This document shows, one piece after another, positions 1-10,242 of a stretch of 64,000 nucleotides of DNA. The notes beneath the pieces are model-generated. The model was not told where the DNA came from. It searched no databases and saw nothing but the letters and a program-made list of their open reading frames with translations. This DNA is from Coenobita brevimanus (lineage: Eukaryota > Arthropoda > Malacostraca > Decapoda > Coenobitidae): NCBI GenBank assembly GCA_032717465.1, contig CM064655.1, positions 13,676,152 through 13,740,151 of the forward strand. The letters run 5' to 3'. Position 1 is the stretch's first letter. Each line of letters begins with the position of its first letter. The position numbers and the translations under genes are program-made.

Positions 1-286
1 AACAGTACAAGGAGTTTCCAAACACTATCCTCTCTCACCAGGGCCACTCCAACATCCACTACCCTACCTTGTACCTCTTTTATTACCCCATCCATGGAGA
101 CATGACACATCCCTGTTTCAACCCAACTTTCAAAGAGATAAATTCACTTAGTTCACCATCCACATGCACTGCAGCCTTCGCACAATCGTACATAATCTTC
201 ACAGCATTCAACAACTTCCCATCTACTCTATATATTCTTAACACTTTCCACAGGACTAATAACTGATTTTTGGCAAATATCTTTAG
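1..286 (-). pseudogene. LINE reverse transcriptase fragment
   Basis: Minus-strand translation gives a partial non-LTR reverse transcriptase. It contains the stretch before the catalytic box, with the typical GLKQGCVMSP motif (about 100-120) preceded by an IMYDCAKA-like helix. The frame runs off the window start just before the expected F/YADD box, so the catalytic Asp pair cannot be seen. The fragment starts abruptly near 286, where a plus-strand LINE tail begins, so it is a truncated relic. The motif style is common in RTE-like and related LINEs of invertebrates. The clade is not certain. Confidence 0.6.
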
Positions 287-716
287 AGAGTCTGTCGGAG
301 CGCGAAAATGCCTGCGTGAGCCACAAGTCAAAGCAAAACATGCCTGCGGTTTAGGGGTTAAAGACAACACACAGCTGCATGCACGGCCTCCTGACATCCA
401 CCCTTCTGAATCCTATCTTCCTCGTGAGGACAGGGTCCACCTGGCCAGGCTGAGATGTGGGCACCATCCAGCCCTCTTAAGCTACCAGAAGAGGCTGGAT
501 GACTCCGTTGCTGATGCCTGTCCAGGATGCAACACAACACCCCATACTATTAAGCACATTATGGAAGACTGCATTGCACACAATCACCTACGCCAACAAC
601 ACAACATACACTCTTTGAGAGCTCTGTGAGAAAGACCGGTCTCGGCCATGGCCTTCCTAAGGGACTCGGGGCTGTTCGGCCAGACTGCCTAGGGAACAAC
701 TACTACTACTACTACC
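287..716 (+). pseudogene. 3' end of a jockey/R1-like LINE ORF2
   Basis: The plus-strand frame from about 385 to 692 encodes the C-terminal part of a LINE ORF2. It shows the DRVHLARLRCGHH segment and a C-x2-C-x7-H-x4-C zinc-binding pattern (CPGC...H...C). After an in-frame TGA at 627-629 the same frame continues as ERPVSAMAFLRDSGLFGQ and ends at TAG 690-692. The TGA replaces what is usually Trp in this family. A short (TAC)n tract (700-716) follows the stop and probably is the element's 3' tail. Upstream of about 385 the similarity fades. Non-functional relic. Confidence 0.6.
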
Positions 717-1521
717 AAGGGATCAGTATATTCTACCTATCTCAACTACATCACCATCATCCTCTGAGGCACTACTATGCACCCTCTAAGCTTTACTCTC
801 CAACCATCCCTTTTCACTTAAATCTCTGGTCCTCCTCTGGGGAGGGAGGAAAAAGAACACTTCTGCAGTATCTCTGCTTGTCACAAGAGGCAGCTAAATG
901 GGGCCTTTTTGTCTCCCATCTTTCTCCCTTTACTGTACTCTTCTTCTCTTCTGTCCTACTTTCTGTGTTTCTTCCAGCATTTATTTTCCCTCTACTCCTC
1001 AGAGGTTAGACATTTTGTCATGACATGAATAGTTTAAGGACTTCCCACTGACACTGACCTTTTCTCTCTTACATCATATTCATCCCAAGACCACTCCAAC
1101 ACCAGCCTTAGTGCCACTTAGCCATTTTATGGCTTGGTACTAGATCTTCATTATTCCTTCCTTCTTTTCTTTATCCCTTGGCTTCCTTCACTGCCTCGTA
1201 GCAGCTACAGTAATTATTTGGAAGAAATGGTGGCAAAAAATGCACTTACCCAGTTCTAATCAATGCCAGTCCATTTACTTCCAACATAACTATCTAATCT
1301 AATCTCAAAGCCATAATTTGATAACTTGAGATGTACCTTGTAACGATAATGCCAGTGTCAAAAGATAGTACAAAATTATCAAGTACAGAAATAAGGGGTC
1401 CTACATTAGCTTCTTTAGTCTCCCTTTTTAAACATTTATCCAGAAAATGTTACCGTACTAAGAATATTTTATAAACCCATGGAGATCAGTCAATTATGGT
1501 TGGAGAAAAAGAAATCAGTTA
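717..1521. other. No gene seen; AT-rich spacer
   Basis: I see only AT-rich or pyrimidine-rich sequence with short accidental frames. No repeat or element boundary could be assigned. Confidence 0.5.
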
Positions 1522-2349
1522 CAGTGATTCCTTGGTTACACGCACTTGGTTATAGCGCTTTTCATTATCATTAAAAGATGTAAATTTCCACTCCTCTCAT
1601 TACTGTGCACCTGAGCTGGTCTCTGCTTACAATGATGGAGCAAAACCTGTGGTTTCTGATGGCTTTGTGGGATTAAAAGATATGGCCCTACTTGAGCAGT
1701 TAATCCCAGGTGGTGGAGACCACTAACTCTCCACTCCCTAGCCTCAGAAGCCCTTACTTCAAGCCCATCTCAGTTCTCTCTATCATACGGGTTTCTTCCT
1801 TCCTGTGCTCTTTTCATCACTTTCTATTAACCTAACCATGCTTATGTTATGTGTGTTTCTGGTATTTACCATTACAGTATGTATGTAATTCTGTCTATCT
1901 ATCTATTACCAGATGCCTTCATCCCATAAGGGGTGGCAACAAATTACTTTTATGTTGCCTTGTCCCTACCATTTTGCTGCCCTTCCCCCAGCTCACATCT
2001 CCCTCTCTCATATAACTCTTCACTCCATCCTTCCATCTCATCCTCGGTCTCCCCCTCCCTCTCCCCTCCTCCACCTCATACACATTTTCCTCATTAGTCT
2101 CTCATTCTCCATCCTCTCCACATTGCCAAACCACCTCGATGTATAGCTCCTAAAGCTGTCTATCATGTCCACATTCACACCACAATGCTAGGTCTAAATT
2201 TTTGTAAAAGGGAAAATCTGGGCTTGCACTTGGGATGCATGGTACCAATTAGGATAAATCTCATATATTCTGTGTTTTTGTTATCACACAATTTTTTTCT
2301 CACACATCATGCTCAGTACCAATGATGCAGAATAACCAAGGGATCACCA
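1522..2349. mobile_element. Non-autonomous Tigger-like element
   Basis: The ends are inverted repeats: CAGTGATTCCTTGGTTA on the left and, read inward from the right, TGGTGATCCCTTGGTTA. Both are flanked by TA (1520-1521 and 2350-2351), the target duplication of Tc1/mariner/pogo elements. The TIR resembles those of Tigger elements. The 828-bp body has no transposase frame and carries a minus-strand copy of a GATA-tailed repeat. Boundaries are read directly from the sequence; the family assignment is inferred from the TIR style. Confidence 0.6.
1891..1995 (-). repeat. GATA-tailed dispersed repeat, copy 1
   Basis: Read on the minus strand this stretch has a GGCAGCAAAATGG-like segment, a TTTGTTGCCACCCC core, a CATCTGG motif and a (GATA)n tail at 1891-1907. 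Two further copies lie on the plus strand at 13,795-13,888 and 14,496-14,549. A common body followed by a short tetranucleotide tail suggests a SINE or the 3' end of a LINE. No RNA polymerase III boxes were recognised. Confidence 0.55.
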
Positions 2350-2456
2350 TATTTTGAAAATCTGCCAACACTGTGTATGCCTGACAATGATGTGATGTTT
2401 GTTACATTCCAGAATGGTTCTGCGCTTTTGTGAATGTGATCAGCATGGTTTGAAAA

Positions 2457-2568
2457 TAAGTGTAAATAAGAATGAAGCGATGGTACCTGAGAATGGAGGT
2501 GACATTGAGTGATAAGTGTAAATATGAATGAAGTGATGGCATCTGAGAAAGGAGATGACAGTGTGATA
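2457..2568. repeat. Tandem duplication, about 56-bp unit
   Basis: Two adjacent imperfect copies begin at 2457 and 2513, each starting TAAGTGTAAATA and containing GAATGAAG and GATGG. I see no coding role. Confidence 0.6.
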
Positions 2569-3124
2569 TGCTGCTGTTTTCATGAAACTGCTAAGCACCT
2601 CCAGGGCTTCCACTAAGGCTCAGATTTTGGAAGTCCTAACTTCCTGACCCTTTAATCTGGAAGTCACAGCTTGAAATTTTGGAATTGCATGTTTCACATT
2701 GTATGAACATCATTTTCACATTTCACACTGAAATTTGCAGCCATGATAAAACTGATACCTAGTTTTAATTACCACCATAATGTATATACATGAGTTTTGT
2801 TGAGCACATGTTCTGTCACATGATATTAATGCAACAAACTTATGTTTTGAATCACATTCCTTCTGACTATGCAATGACTGCAACTACTAGAAAAGTGAAA
2901 TATGTGAGTGTTTTTTTGTTTCAATAATGTAATCCTTCATATTATGCACCTATATTCACATATTACAAGGTCAGTACTGACCATTTGAAATAATTTACAT
3001 ACTGTATTCCAAAATATTAAAATCATCACAGCACTTAAATAGTAAATCTTATTCACAGTTTGCTAATGCACTACTGTTAAGTACTGCTGTTAATCAATGA
3101 GGTACAAACTGAAGAATAAAATAT
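2569..3124. other. No gene seen; AT-rich spacer
   Basis: AT-rich sequence without a convincing frame or repeat. It ends in an AT dinucleotide tract (about 3,132-3,151) that adjoins the tail of the following minus-strand LINE. Confidence 0.5.
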
Positions 3125-5521
3125 AGTACAGTATGTATATATATATATATACTGAATATTGTTTCATTTTCAAAGGCTCCAACATGCTTTAATGCGTCGG
3201 CCTTGGTCACCTCATGGCAGCTCTCCATCCTGCACGATCCATAGCAGCCTCCCTGTTCAGTCCCTTAACCCTGAGGTCTTACTTAATGACCTCGTCCCAT
3301 GTCTTTCTTGGTCTACCCCTCATAACCCACCCCCAATATTAACACTTCTCACCTTTCTCACTCAATTATCATCCCCCATCCTCTCCACATGTCCAAACCA
3401 TCTCAATCTACCTCTCCTCATCACAACACCAATACACTCCAGTCCCATCCTACCTCTCAACTCTTCCATCGTGAACCCAGCCCCCCCAGACCTTGGATGC
3501 AAGGACGCACTACACATCCACCTAATCATTGTCATTTCTGTATGTCTGAGCCGGCGAATATCCTCCTCCTTCACTGCCCAGGTCTCACTACCATACAGCA
3601 TTACACTCCTAACACATGCTGCATACAAAGACCCCTTAGCAAGTAAGGAGAGTCCCCTTAATGTCAGGAGAGGCAAGAGCTCCCTGAACTTCTTCCAACC
3701 ACTTCTCACCCTAGCCAAAGAGCTAGCTCCAACCCCACCTCCAGCACATAACATGTCTCCCAAATAACAAAACTCTTCCACACACTCAAGAGATTCACCA
3801 GCAAGTTCAATTCTTTCACGTCTGACAATCTCCACCTGCTCTCCCCGACACGCCGTACACATAAAATCAGCATTATCTCACAGTCTACCTCTGATACCAC
3901 TACATCTCTTATGCACCCATTTATCACAAACACCGCACAAGATGGAATTACTTCCCATGCCCTTGTGGCAAACTGCACATGGCCACTCTCCCTCGTCTTT
4001 GACAGTACCGCCACCAACCCTAGATATCATCACTTATGTTTTATCTCCATTTACCCTTAAGCCCTTGTGCTCCATACCATCTCTCCACTTCCTAAACCTT
4101 TCCTCCGCCTCCCTTTCGTTCTCTGCAATCAACACCAAATCATCAGCATACAACAACTCCCACAGGAGTCCGTTTCTAAAGTCACATGAAAGAGCTTCAA
4201 GTACCATTATAAACAACATGGGACTCAAAACTGACCCCTGATGCACATCAACATTCATGGAAAACCCATCACTCAAATCTCCATTCACTCTTACCTGGGT
4301 GTGAGCACCCACATACATAGCCATAACCACCCTAATCAGCCACTCCTCCAAGCCATGCTTTCTCATTGTCCACTTCACCACCTCTCTAGGGACTCTGTCA
4401 AAGGCCTTTTCCAAATCAACAAAAACAAAATAAAGATCCCTTCTCCTACCAATATATTTTTCCTGAAGCTGTCGAACAATGAATATGGCATCAGTGGTCC
4501 CCCTACCTGGCATAAACCCAAACTGCATCTCATCAATATTCACTCTTTCTCTAATCATACCTTCTAAAACTCTCTCCATTACCTTCATTATCTGATCTAA
4601 AAGCTTTATACCTCTATAATTTCCTCTTTCCAGGGCATCACCCTTCCCTTTATACACATTTACAATTACACTCATCAGCCAATCATCGGGGACAACATGC
4701 TCATAAATAATCATATTTATCAGGTCAGTGACTAACTTCACCCCTATATCGCCTGAGGCCTTCAACATTTCGTCAGTCAACCCAGACACACCTGCTGCCT
4801 TCCCCACCCTCATCCTGCCTATTGTCTCACTCACAGTAGCAGCATCTATCAAAGGCCAAAGGCCAGACACTGGATCTGCTGGCACCAAACCTTCTCTGTC
4901 CCAGTCAAACTCCTCATTCAACAACTGGTTATAATGCTCTCTCCATGCATCTTTAATATGCTCACTGTTCATCACTACCCTTCCTTCATCATTCTTCACA
5001 CACTGCTCACCTATAATATCCTGATTATCCCTCTTCACCTGTCCTGCCACCCTAAATATCATATTTTTCCTTTCCCCATGATTTAGGTTATCAAGTAATT
5101 GTCTCTGTGATTCAGACTTTGCCCTGTATACCTCTCTTCTAGCCCTACGCTTGGCAGCCAAATATTCCTCTTTGCTACCACCCTTCTTCCATTCCCGGAA
5201 AAGCTTCTTTTCTCCTTAACTGCAGCTTCTACACCCTCATCCCACCACCAAGTTACTTTATGTCTTGGTGGTCCTCTTGTCCAACCGCATGCTACATCAG
5301 TAACTAAAGAGATTGTTCTTGAGGGCTCTGTACTGTTCATTAATGCCTCTGCCTACAGCTCCCTGTTCAGCCACCACTCTCCTCAACTTGCTATAGAAGG
5401 CATCCCTTACTACTTGGTTTTTCAGCTTCCATATTTTCTTCCTAGGTACATAAGTCCTCTTTGTCATCATTTGTTCTTTAAGCACCATATCAGAAATCAG
5501 TAGTTTGTGCTGCTGCCGAAC
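3125..5521 (-). pseudogene. 5'-truncated endonuclease/RT LINE copy 1
   Basis: This is a shortened minus-strand relative of the LINE at 6,176-9,244. It starts near 5,521, at the last part of the endonuclease region, so the endonuclease domain is missing. The RT frame (about 4,034-5,161) retains the VFVDLEKAFDRVP and LLYADD motifs (YADD about 4,137-4,148). The PHD-like finger and C-terminal region follow at about 3,360-3,960 but in other frames. Frameshifts near 5,160, 4,030 and 3,700-3,860, and a stop where the intact copy has Trp (about 3,366), disable it. The 3' end carries an A-rich tail that runs into an AT tract. Confidence 0.85.
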
Positions 5522-5730
5522 AGGGTAGTACTCCCAAGGGGAATGGGAATGCTGGTGATAGGGAGAGCTGGAGCTCCTGTTTCACTAGCTATCTAACCAT
5601 CCCCCTTTGCTGACCTTTTCAGTGTGACAGTAACATGGAGAGTAGACCAGCATACTCTCCCAAACATTTCCTCTAACTATCTATGCACTACACCACATGC
5701 ACTTTACATTTCACACAACGTATCCCACTA

Positions 5731-6175
5731 CGTTACAGGGGTTGGCGCCAGCAAGGGCATGCGGCCAGAAAACTTTGCCCCCGCTACCTAGTGGCAGACT
5801 TCTGGGGGGAGGCGTGGCGGGGTTCCGCCGGCATAGATCATGGGTTCAGGGCGAGATGGGGCTCGGGCCTGTGCTAGAGGGTACAGGGCATTGCGGTTCC
5901 CAGGCTGCCGCTTCCGCCCAATAGAGAGGGGCCCGAACCTGGGAGTAGCGTCCCAGGAGGCTGCCCTATCAGTGGGTGTATAATGGCGGGATAGTTGCAG
6001 TGCCAAGACGCGCTTGGAGGGTGTCCCTGCAGCTGTCCTGGCAGGGTGCCCCGAGGCCACTACCACAGCCACTGGTAAGCTGGTGGGCTAGGGGTCCCAG
6101 ATCCATTGCCTGGACCTGGGATTGTGCGGTGAGTGGGACCTGTGCTGTGTCTGTCCCCATTTATTAATACTGAAG
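5731..6175 (+). promoter_or_regulatory. Probable 5' untranslated region of LINE copy 2
   Basis: GC-rich sequence directly upstream of the intact LINE ORF. It includes GGCGCCAGCAAGGGCATGCG near 5,745, a segment type often found at the 5' ends of RTE-like elements of arthropods. Short frames here do not agree with each other and look non-coding. The element's exact 5' end is not defined; the 200 bases before it (5,522-5,730) show nothing recognisable. LINEs of this kind carry an internal promoter in this region, but no specific motif was identified. Confidence 0.45.
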
Positions 6176-9100
6176 ATGACAAAACAAAAAAGGTTTCAAA
6201 GCAAGCCTGAGGACAGTAAATCACCCATGGGGATGAGGGTGGGTTCATGGAATGTGGGAAGTTTGAGGGGAAGAGCAGGGGAAGTCATTGAGGCATTCAG
6301 TAGGAGGTGGGTGGACGTGGCGTGTTTGCAGGAAGTCCGGTACAGGGGTGGATCAGCCAGAAAGATTGTTGGGAAGGACTGTTGCTATAAGTTGTTTTGG
6401 CAGGGGAGGACAGACGGATATGGAGGTGTTGGTGTGATGGTTGCGGAGAAATGGGTGGAATATGTTATGAATGTTTTGAGAGTGTTCGATAGGATATTGG
6501 TTGTGAAAATTCTGTTGGGAAGAAAGATAGCTGTGATTATATCGGCATATGCTCCACAGGCAGGATTGGATGAATCAGAGAAAGATAGATTTTGGGATGA
6601 TTTAATACGTGTAGTGGGTGGTATGCGGGATGATGAGATAGTGATTTTGGGAGGGGACTTAAATGGTCATGTAGGTGAAGCAGCCCAAGGTTATGAAGGA
6701 GTGCATGGGGGATGTGCATATGGTCTAAGGAATGTAGAAGGGGAAAGGATACTCGAGTTTGGGGAGGCAACGGACATGATTGTGTGCAACACATATTTTA
6801 GGAAAAGAGACAGTAGGTTAATTACGTATGAGTCTGGGGGAAATAGCAGTCAGATAGATTATTTTCTGGTTAGGAGGGCCGATAGGAGGTTAGTGAGGGA
6901 TGTTAAAGTTATAGGAAGTGAGGAGTGTGTGCAGCAGCACAAACTATTGATTTGTGATATGGTGCTTAAAGAACAAATGATGAAAAAGAGGACTTATGTA
7001 CCTAGGAGGAAAATATGGAAGCTGAAAAACCAAGTAGTAAGGGATGCCCTCTATAGCGAGTTGAGGAGAGTGGTGGCTGAACAGGGAGCTGTAGACAGAG
7101 GCGTTAATGAACAGTACAGAGCCCTCAAGAACAATTTCTTGAGAGTTACTGATGTAACATGCGGCTGGACAAGAGGACCACCAAGACATAAAGTAACTTG
7201 GTGGTGGGATGAGGGTGTAGAAGCTGCAATTAAGGAGAAAAGAAGGCTTTTCCGGGAATGGAAGAAGGGTGGTAGCAAAGAGGAATATTTGGCTGCCAAG
7301 CGTAGGGCTAGGAGAGAGGTATACAGGGCAAAGTCTGAGTCACAGAGACAATTACTTGATAACCTAAATCATGGGGAAAGGAAAAATATATTTAGGGTGG
7401 CAGGTCAGGTGAAGAGGGATAATCGGGATATCATAGGTGAGCAGTGTGTGAAGAATGATGAAGGAAGGGTAGTGGTGAACAGTGAGGATATTAAAGATGC
7501 ATGGAGAGAGCATTATAACCGGTTGTTGAATGAGGAGTTTGACTGGGACAGGGAAGGTTTGGAGCCAGTAGATCCAGTGTCTGGCCCTTGGCCTTTGATT
7601 GATACTGCTACTGTGAGTGAGGCAATAGGCAGGATGAGGGTGGGGAAGGCAGCAGGTGTGTCTGGGTTGACTGCCGAAATGTTGAAGGCCTCAGGCGATA
7701 TAGGGGTGAGTTTAGTCACTGACCTGATAAATAGGATTATTTATGAGTGTGTTGTCCCCGATGATTGGCTGAAGAGTGTAATTGTAAATGTGTATAAAGG
7801 GAAGGGTGATGCCCTGGAAAGAGGGAATTATAGAGGTATAAAGCTTTTAGATCAGATAATGAAGGTAATGGAGAGAGTTTTAGAAGGTATGATTAGAGAA
7901 AGAGTGAATATTGATGAGATGCAGTTTGGGTTTATGCCAGGTAGGGGGACCACTGATGCCATATTCATTGTTCGACAGCTTCAGGAAAAATATATTGGTA
8001 GGAGAAGGGATCTTTATTTTGTTTTTGTTGATTTGGAAAAGGCCTTTGACAGAGTCCCTAGAGAGGTGGTGAAGTGGGCAATGAGAAAGCTTGGCTTGGA
8101 GGAGTGGCTGGTTAGGGTGGTTATGGCCATGTATGTGGGTGCTCACACCCAGGTGAGAGTGAATGGAGATTTGAGTGATGAGTTTTCCGTGAATGTTGGT
8201 GTGCATCAGGGGTCATTCTTGAGTCCCATGTTGTTTATCATGGTACTTGAAGCCCTTTCATGTGACTTTAGAAATGGACTCCCGTGGGAGTTGTTGTATG
8301 CTGATGATTTGGTGTTGATTGCAGAGAATGAAAGGGAGGCGGAGGAAAGGTTTAGGAAGTGGAGAGATGGTATGGGGCAAAAGGGTTTAAGGGTAAATGC
8401 AGATAAAACAAAAGTGATGATATCTAGGGTTGGTGGCGGTACTGTCAAAGACGAGGGAGAGTTGTGGCCATGTGCAGTTTGCCACAAGGGCGTGGGAAAT
8501 AATTCCATCTTGTGCGGTGTGTGTGATAAATGGGTGCATAAGAGATGTAGTGGTATCAGAGGTAGACTGCGAGATAATGCTGATTTTATGTGTACGGCGT
8601 GCCGGGGTGAGCAGGTGGAGATCGTCAGACGTGAAAGAATTGAACTTGCTGGTGAATCTCTTGAGTGTGTGGAAGAGTTTTGTTATTTAGGAGACATGTT
8701 GTGTGCTGGAGGTGGGGCTGGAGCTAGCTCTGTGGCTAGGGTGAGAAGTGGTTGGAAGAAGTTCAGGGAGCTCTTGCCTCTCCTGACATTGAGGGGGCTC
8801 TCCCTACGTGCTAAGGGGTCTTTGTATGCAGCGTGTGTTAGGAGTGTAATGCTGTATGGCAGTGAGACCTGGGCAGTGAAGGAGGAAGACATTCGCCAGC
8901 TCAGACGTACAGAAATGACAATGATTAGGTGGATGTGCAGTGCGTCCCTGCGTCCAAGGCCTGGAGGGGCTGGGTTTACAATGGAAGAGTTGAGAGGTAG
9001 GATGGGACTGGAGTGTATTGGTGTTGTGATGAGGAGAGGTAGATTGAGGTGGTTTGGACATGTGGAGAGGATGGGGGATGATAGTTGGGTGAGGAAGGTG

Positions 9101-9244
9101 AGAAATGTTAATATTGGGGGTGGGGTTATGAGGGGTAGACCGAGAAAGACATGGGACGAGGTCATTAAGTGTGACCTTAGGGTTAAGGGACTGAACAGGG
9201 AGGCTGCAATGGATCGTGCAGCATGGAGAGCCGCCATTAGGTGA
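6176..9244 (+). CDS. LINE endonuclease-reverse transcriptase, intact ORF
   Basis: This single frame of 1,022 residues (ATG at 6,176, TGA at 9,242-9,244) should drive target-primed retrotransposition. Residues about 22-260 form an endonuclease/exonuclease/phosphatase domain (SWNVG, CLQEV with Glu53, ISAYAPQ, GGDLNGHVG, IDYFLVRR). The RT domain (about 500-760) has FVDLEKAFD with catalytic Asp619, the GVHQG box and YADD at 708-711. A PHD-like C4HC3-type finger lies at about 766-808. The C-terminal part shows CYLGDML, LYGSETW and WFGHVERMGDD. I chose ATG 6,176 because the longer frame opens with TTG. No stop or frameshift is present, unlike in its neighbour copy, so this copy may be recent. RTE-like clade is likely but not proven. 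Confidence 0.9.
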   Translation: MTKQKRFQSKPEDSKSPMGMRVGSWNVGSLRGRAGEVIEAFSRRWVDVACLQEVRYRGGSARKIVGKDCCYKLFWQGRTDGYGGVGVMVAEKWVEYVMNVLRVFDRILVVKILLGRKIAVIISAYAPQAGLDESEKDRFWDDLIRVVGGMRDDEIVILGGDLNGHVGEAAQGYEGVHGGCAYGLRNVEGERILEFGEATDMIVCNTYFRKRDSRLITYESGGNSSQIDYFLVRRADRRLVRDVKVIGSEECVQQHKLLICDMVLKEQMMKKRTYVPRRKIWKLKNQVVRDALYSELRRVVAEQGAVDRGVNEQYRALKNNFLRVTDVTCGWTRGPPRHKVTWWWDEGVEAAIKEKRRLFREWKKGGSKEEYLAAKRRARREVYRAKSESQRQLLDNLNHGERKNIFRVAGQVKRDNRDIIGEQCVKNDEGRVVVNSEDIKDAWREHYNRLLNEEFDWDREGLEPVDPVSGPWPLIDTATVSEAIGRMRVGKAAGVSGLTAEMLKASGDIGVSLVTDLINRIIYECVVPDDWLKSVIVNVYKGKGDALERGNYRGIKLLDQIMKVMERVLEGMIRERVNIDEMQFGFMPGRGTTDAIFIVRQLQEKYIGRRRDLYFVFVDLEKAFDRVPREVVKWAMRKLGLEEWLVRVVMAMYVGAHTQVRVNGDLSDEFSVNVGVHQGSFLSPMLFIMVLEALSCDFRNGLPWELLYADDLVLIAENEREAEERFRKWRDGMGQKGLRVNADKTKVMISRVGGGTVKDEGELWPCAVCHKGVGNNSILCGVCDKWVHKRCSGIRGRLRDNADFMCTACRGEQVEIVRRERIELAGESLECVEEFCYLGDMLCAGGGAGASSVARVRSGWKKFRELLPLLTLRGLSLRAKGSLYAACVRSVMLYGSETWAVKEEDIRQLRRTEMTMIRWMCSASLRPRPGGAGFTMEELRGRMGLECIGVVMRRGRLRWFGHVERMGDDSWVRKVRNVNIGGGVMRGRPRKTWDEVIKCDLRVKGLNREAAMDRAAWRAAIR

Positions 9245-9300
9245 CCAAGGCCGACACATGCAAGCATGTTGGAGCCTTTAAAAACGAAAACGAAACGAAA
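9245..9300 (+). other. 3' end and A-rich tail of LINE copy 2
   Basis: The short 3' UTR ends in repeats of AAAACG/GAAAC. The same terminal sequence (GCATGTTGGAGCCTTT) is found at the 3' end of copy 1 (about 3,165-3,190, minus strand), which fixes the element's end. Confidence 0.7.
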
Positions 9301-9480
9301 ACTAACCTCCTATCGGCTCTCCTAACCAGAAAATAATCTATCTGACTGCTATTTCCCCCAGACTCATACGTAATTAACCTACTGTCTCTTTTCCTAAAAT
9401 ACGTGTTGCACACAATCATGTTCGTTGCCTCCCGAAACTCGAGTATCCTTTCCCCTTCGGCATTCCTTGTACCATACACA
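9301..9480 (-). pseudogene. Inverted LINE endonuclease scrap
   Basis: The minus strand encodes about 60 residues matching the middle of the endonuclease domain of the neighbouring LINE (CNTYFRKRDSRL and IDYFLVRRADRRL). It abuts the A-rich tail of that LINE directly at 9,300. It is an internal fragment, not a normal 5' truncation, and is followed by a TA tract (9,483-9,497). Confidence 0.8.
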
Positions 9481-9884
9481 GAATATATATATATACTGTA
9501 ATCTCCCCAACATCCTATGTAATACAGCCAAAGGCATGTCCAGAACGTGGGATCGTCCGGATACTGGGACCCTGCCTCCTGGACTGGTACTTATGGGTCC
9601 TAACCAAGCCTAACTCAGAAAACCACCCACATAACTCCCTGCCGGACAAGCATACCCCTATTTAAGACCCTATTCACACAAATAAGGACAGAAAGCATGA
9701 AATAAATGAAAAGGAATTAGAGAATGAGGATTTAGAGGTGACTATGGATAATATTTGGCAATATTCAGTGTAATTACAAGTCTGTGGCCGTCGTGATGAA
9801 TAACCCGCCTCCTCTCAGACTCTGACAGTAATAAGGTGCACCTAAAGCACCTACAGTAATCCAGTGTTGCACTGCACCTAATCA
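9481..9884. other. No gene seen
   Basis: Unique-looking sequence without a supported frame or element end. Confidence 0.45.
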
Positions 9885-10145
9885 TTTGCACTCTTGAATT
9901 CTAATTTCTTAACACTGCGCATTCTTTTCTCACTTGCGTTCTACTTGAAACTCACCACTGCTGCACTCTGCATTTAAGCCTTTGCACTTTGAATTCTAAT
10001 TTCTTGACACTGCACATTCTTTTCTTACTTGCTCATCCACCTGAAACTCTCCACTGTACAGTTGCACTCTGCACTTAATCCTTTGCACTCTGAATTCTAA
10101 TTTCTAAACACTGTACATTCTATTCTTTACACTGCACAACACTGT
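9885..10145. repeat. Tandem repeat, about 96-101-bp unit, 2.6 copies
   Basis: Units begin TTTGCACT at 9,885, 9,981 and 10,082. Each contains GAATTCTAATTTCT, an ACACTG-CATTCT block and GAAACTC-CCACTG. Copies differ by scattered substitutions. No coding or RNA role is visible. Confidence 0.75.
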
Positions 10146-10242
10146 AAATTCCCATGTGGTTTTTGCTGTTTATTCACTGTGAGAGTCTGACAGTAGGTGT
10201 TGCTGATGGCCGAGGGGCACATCACTGGGACGTGGTGATGGA

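Noticed and set aside
626..1009. Independent 127-codon ORF after the first LINE tail
   Set aside because: It overlaps the LINE end in a wrong frame and continues into pyrimidine-rich spacer with a TAC repeat.
6122..6175. Longer LINE ORF starting at 6,122
   Set aside because: The codon at 6,122 is TTG; the first ATG in frame is 6,176, shortly before the endonuclease domain.
8430..8690. Host PHD-finger gene
   Set aside because: The finger lies inside the LINE ORF, continuous with RT upstream and the LINE C-terminus downstream, and is repeated in copy 1.
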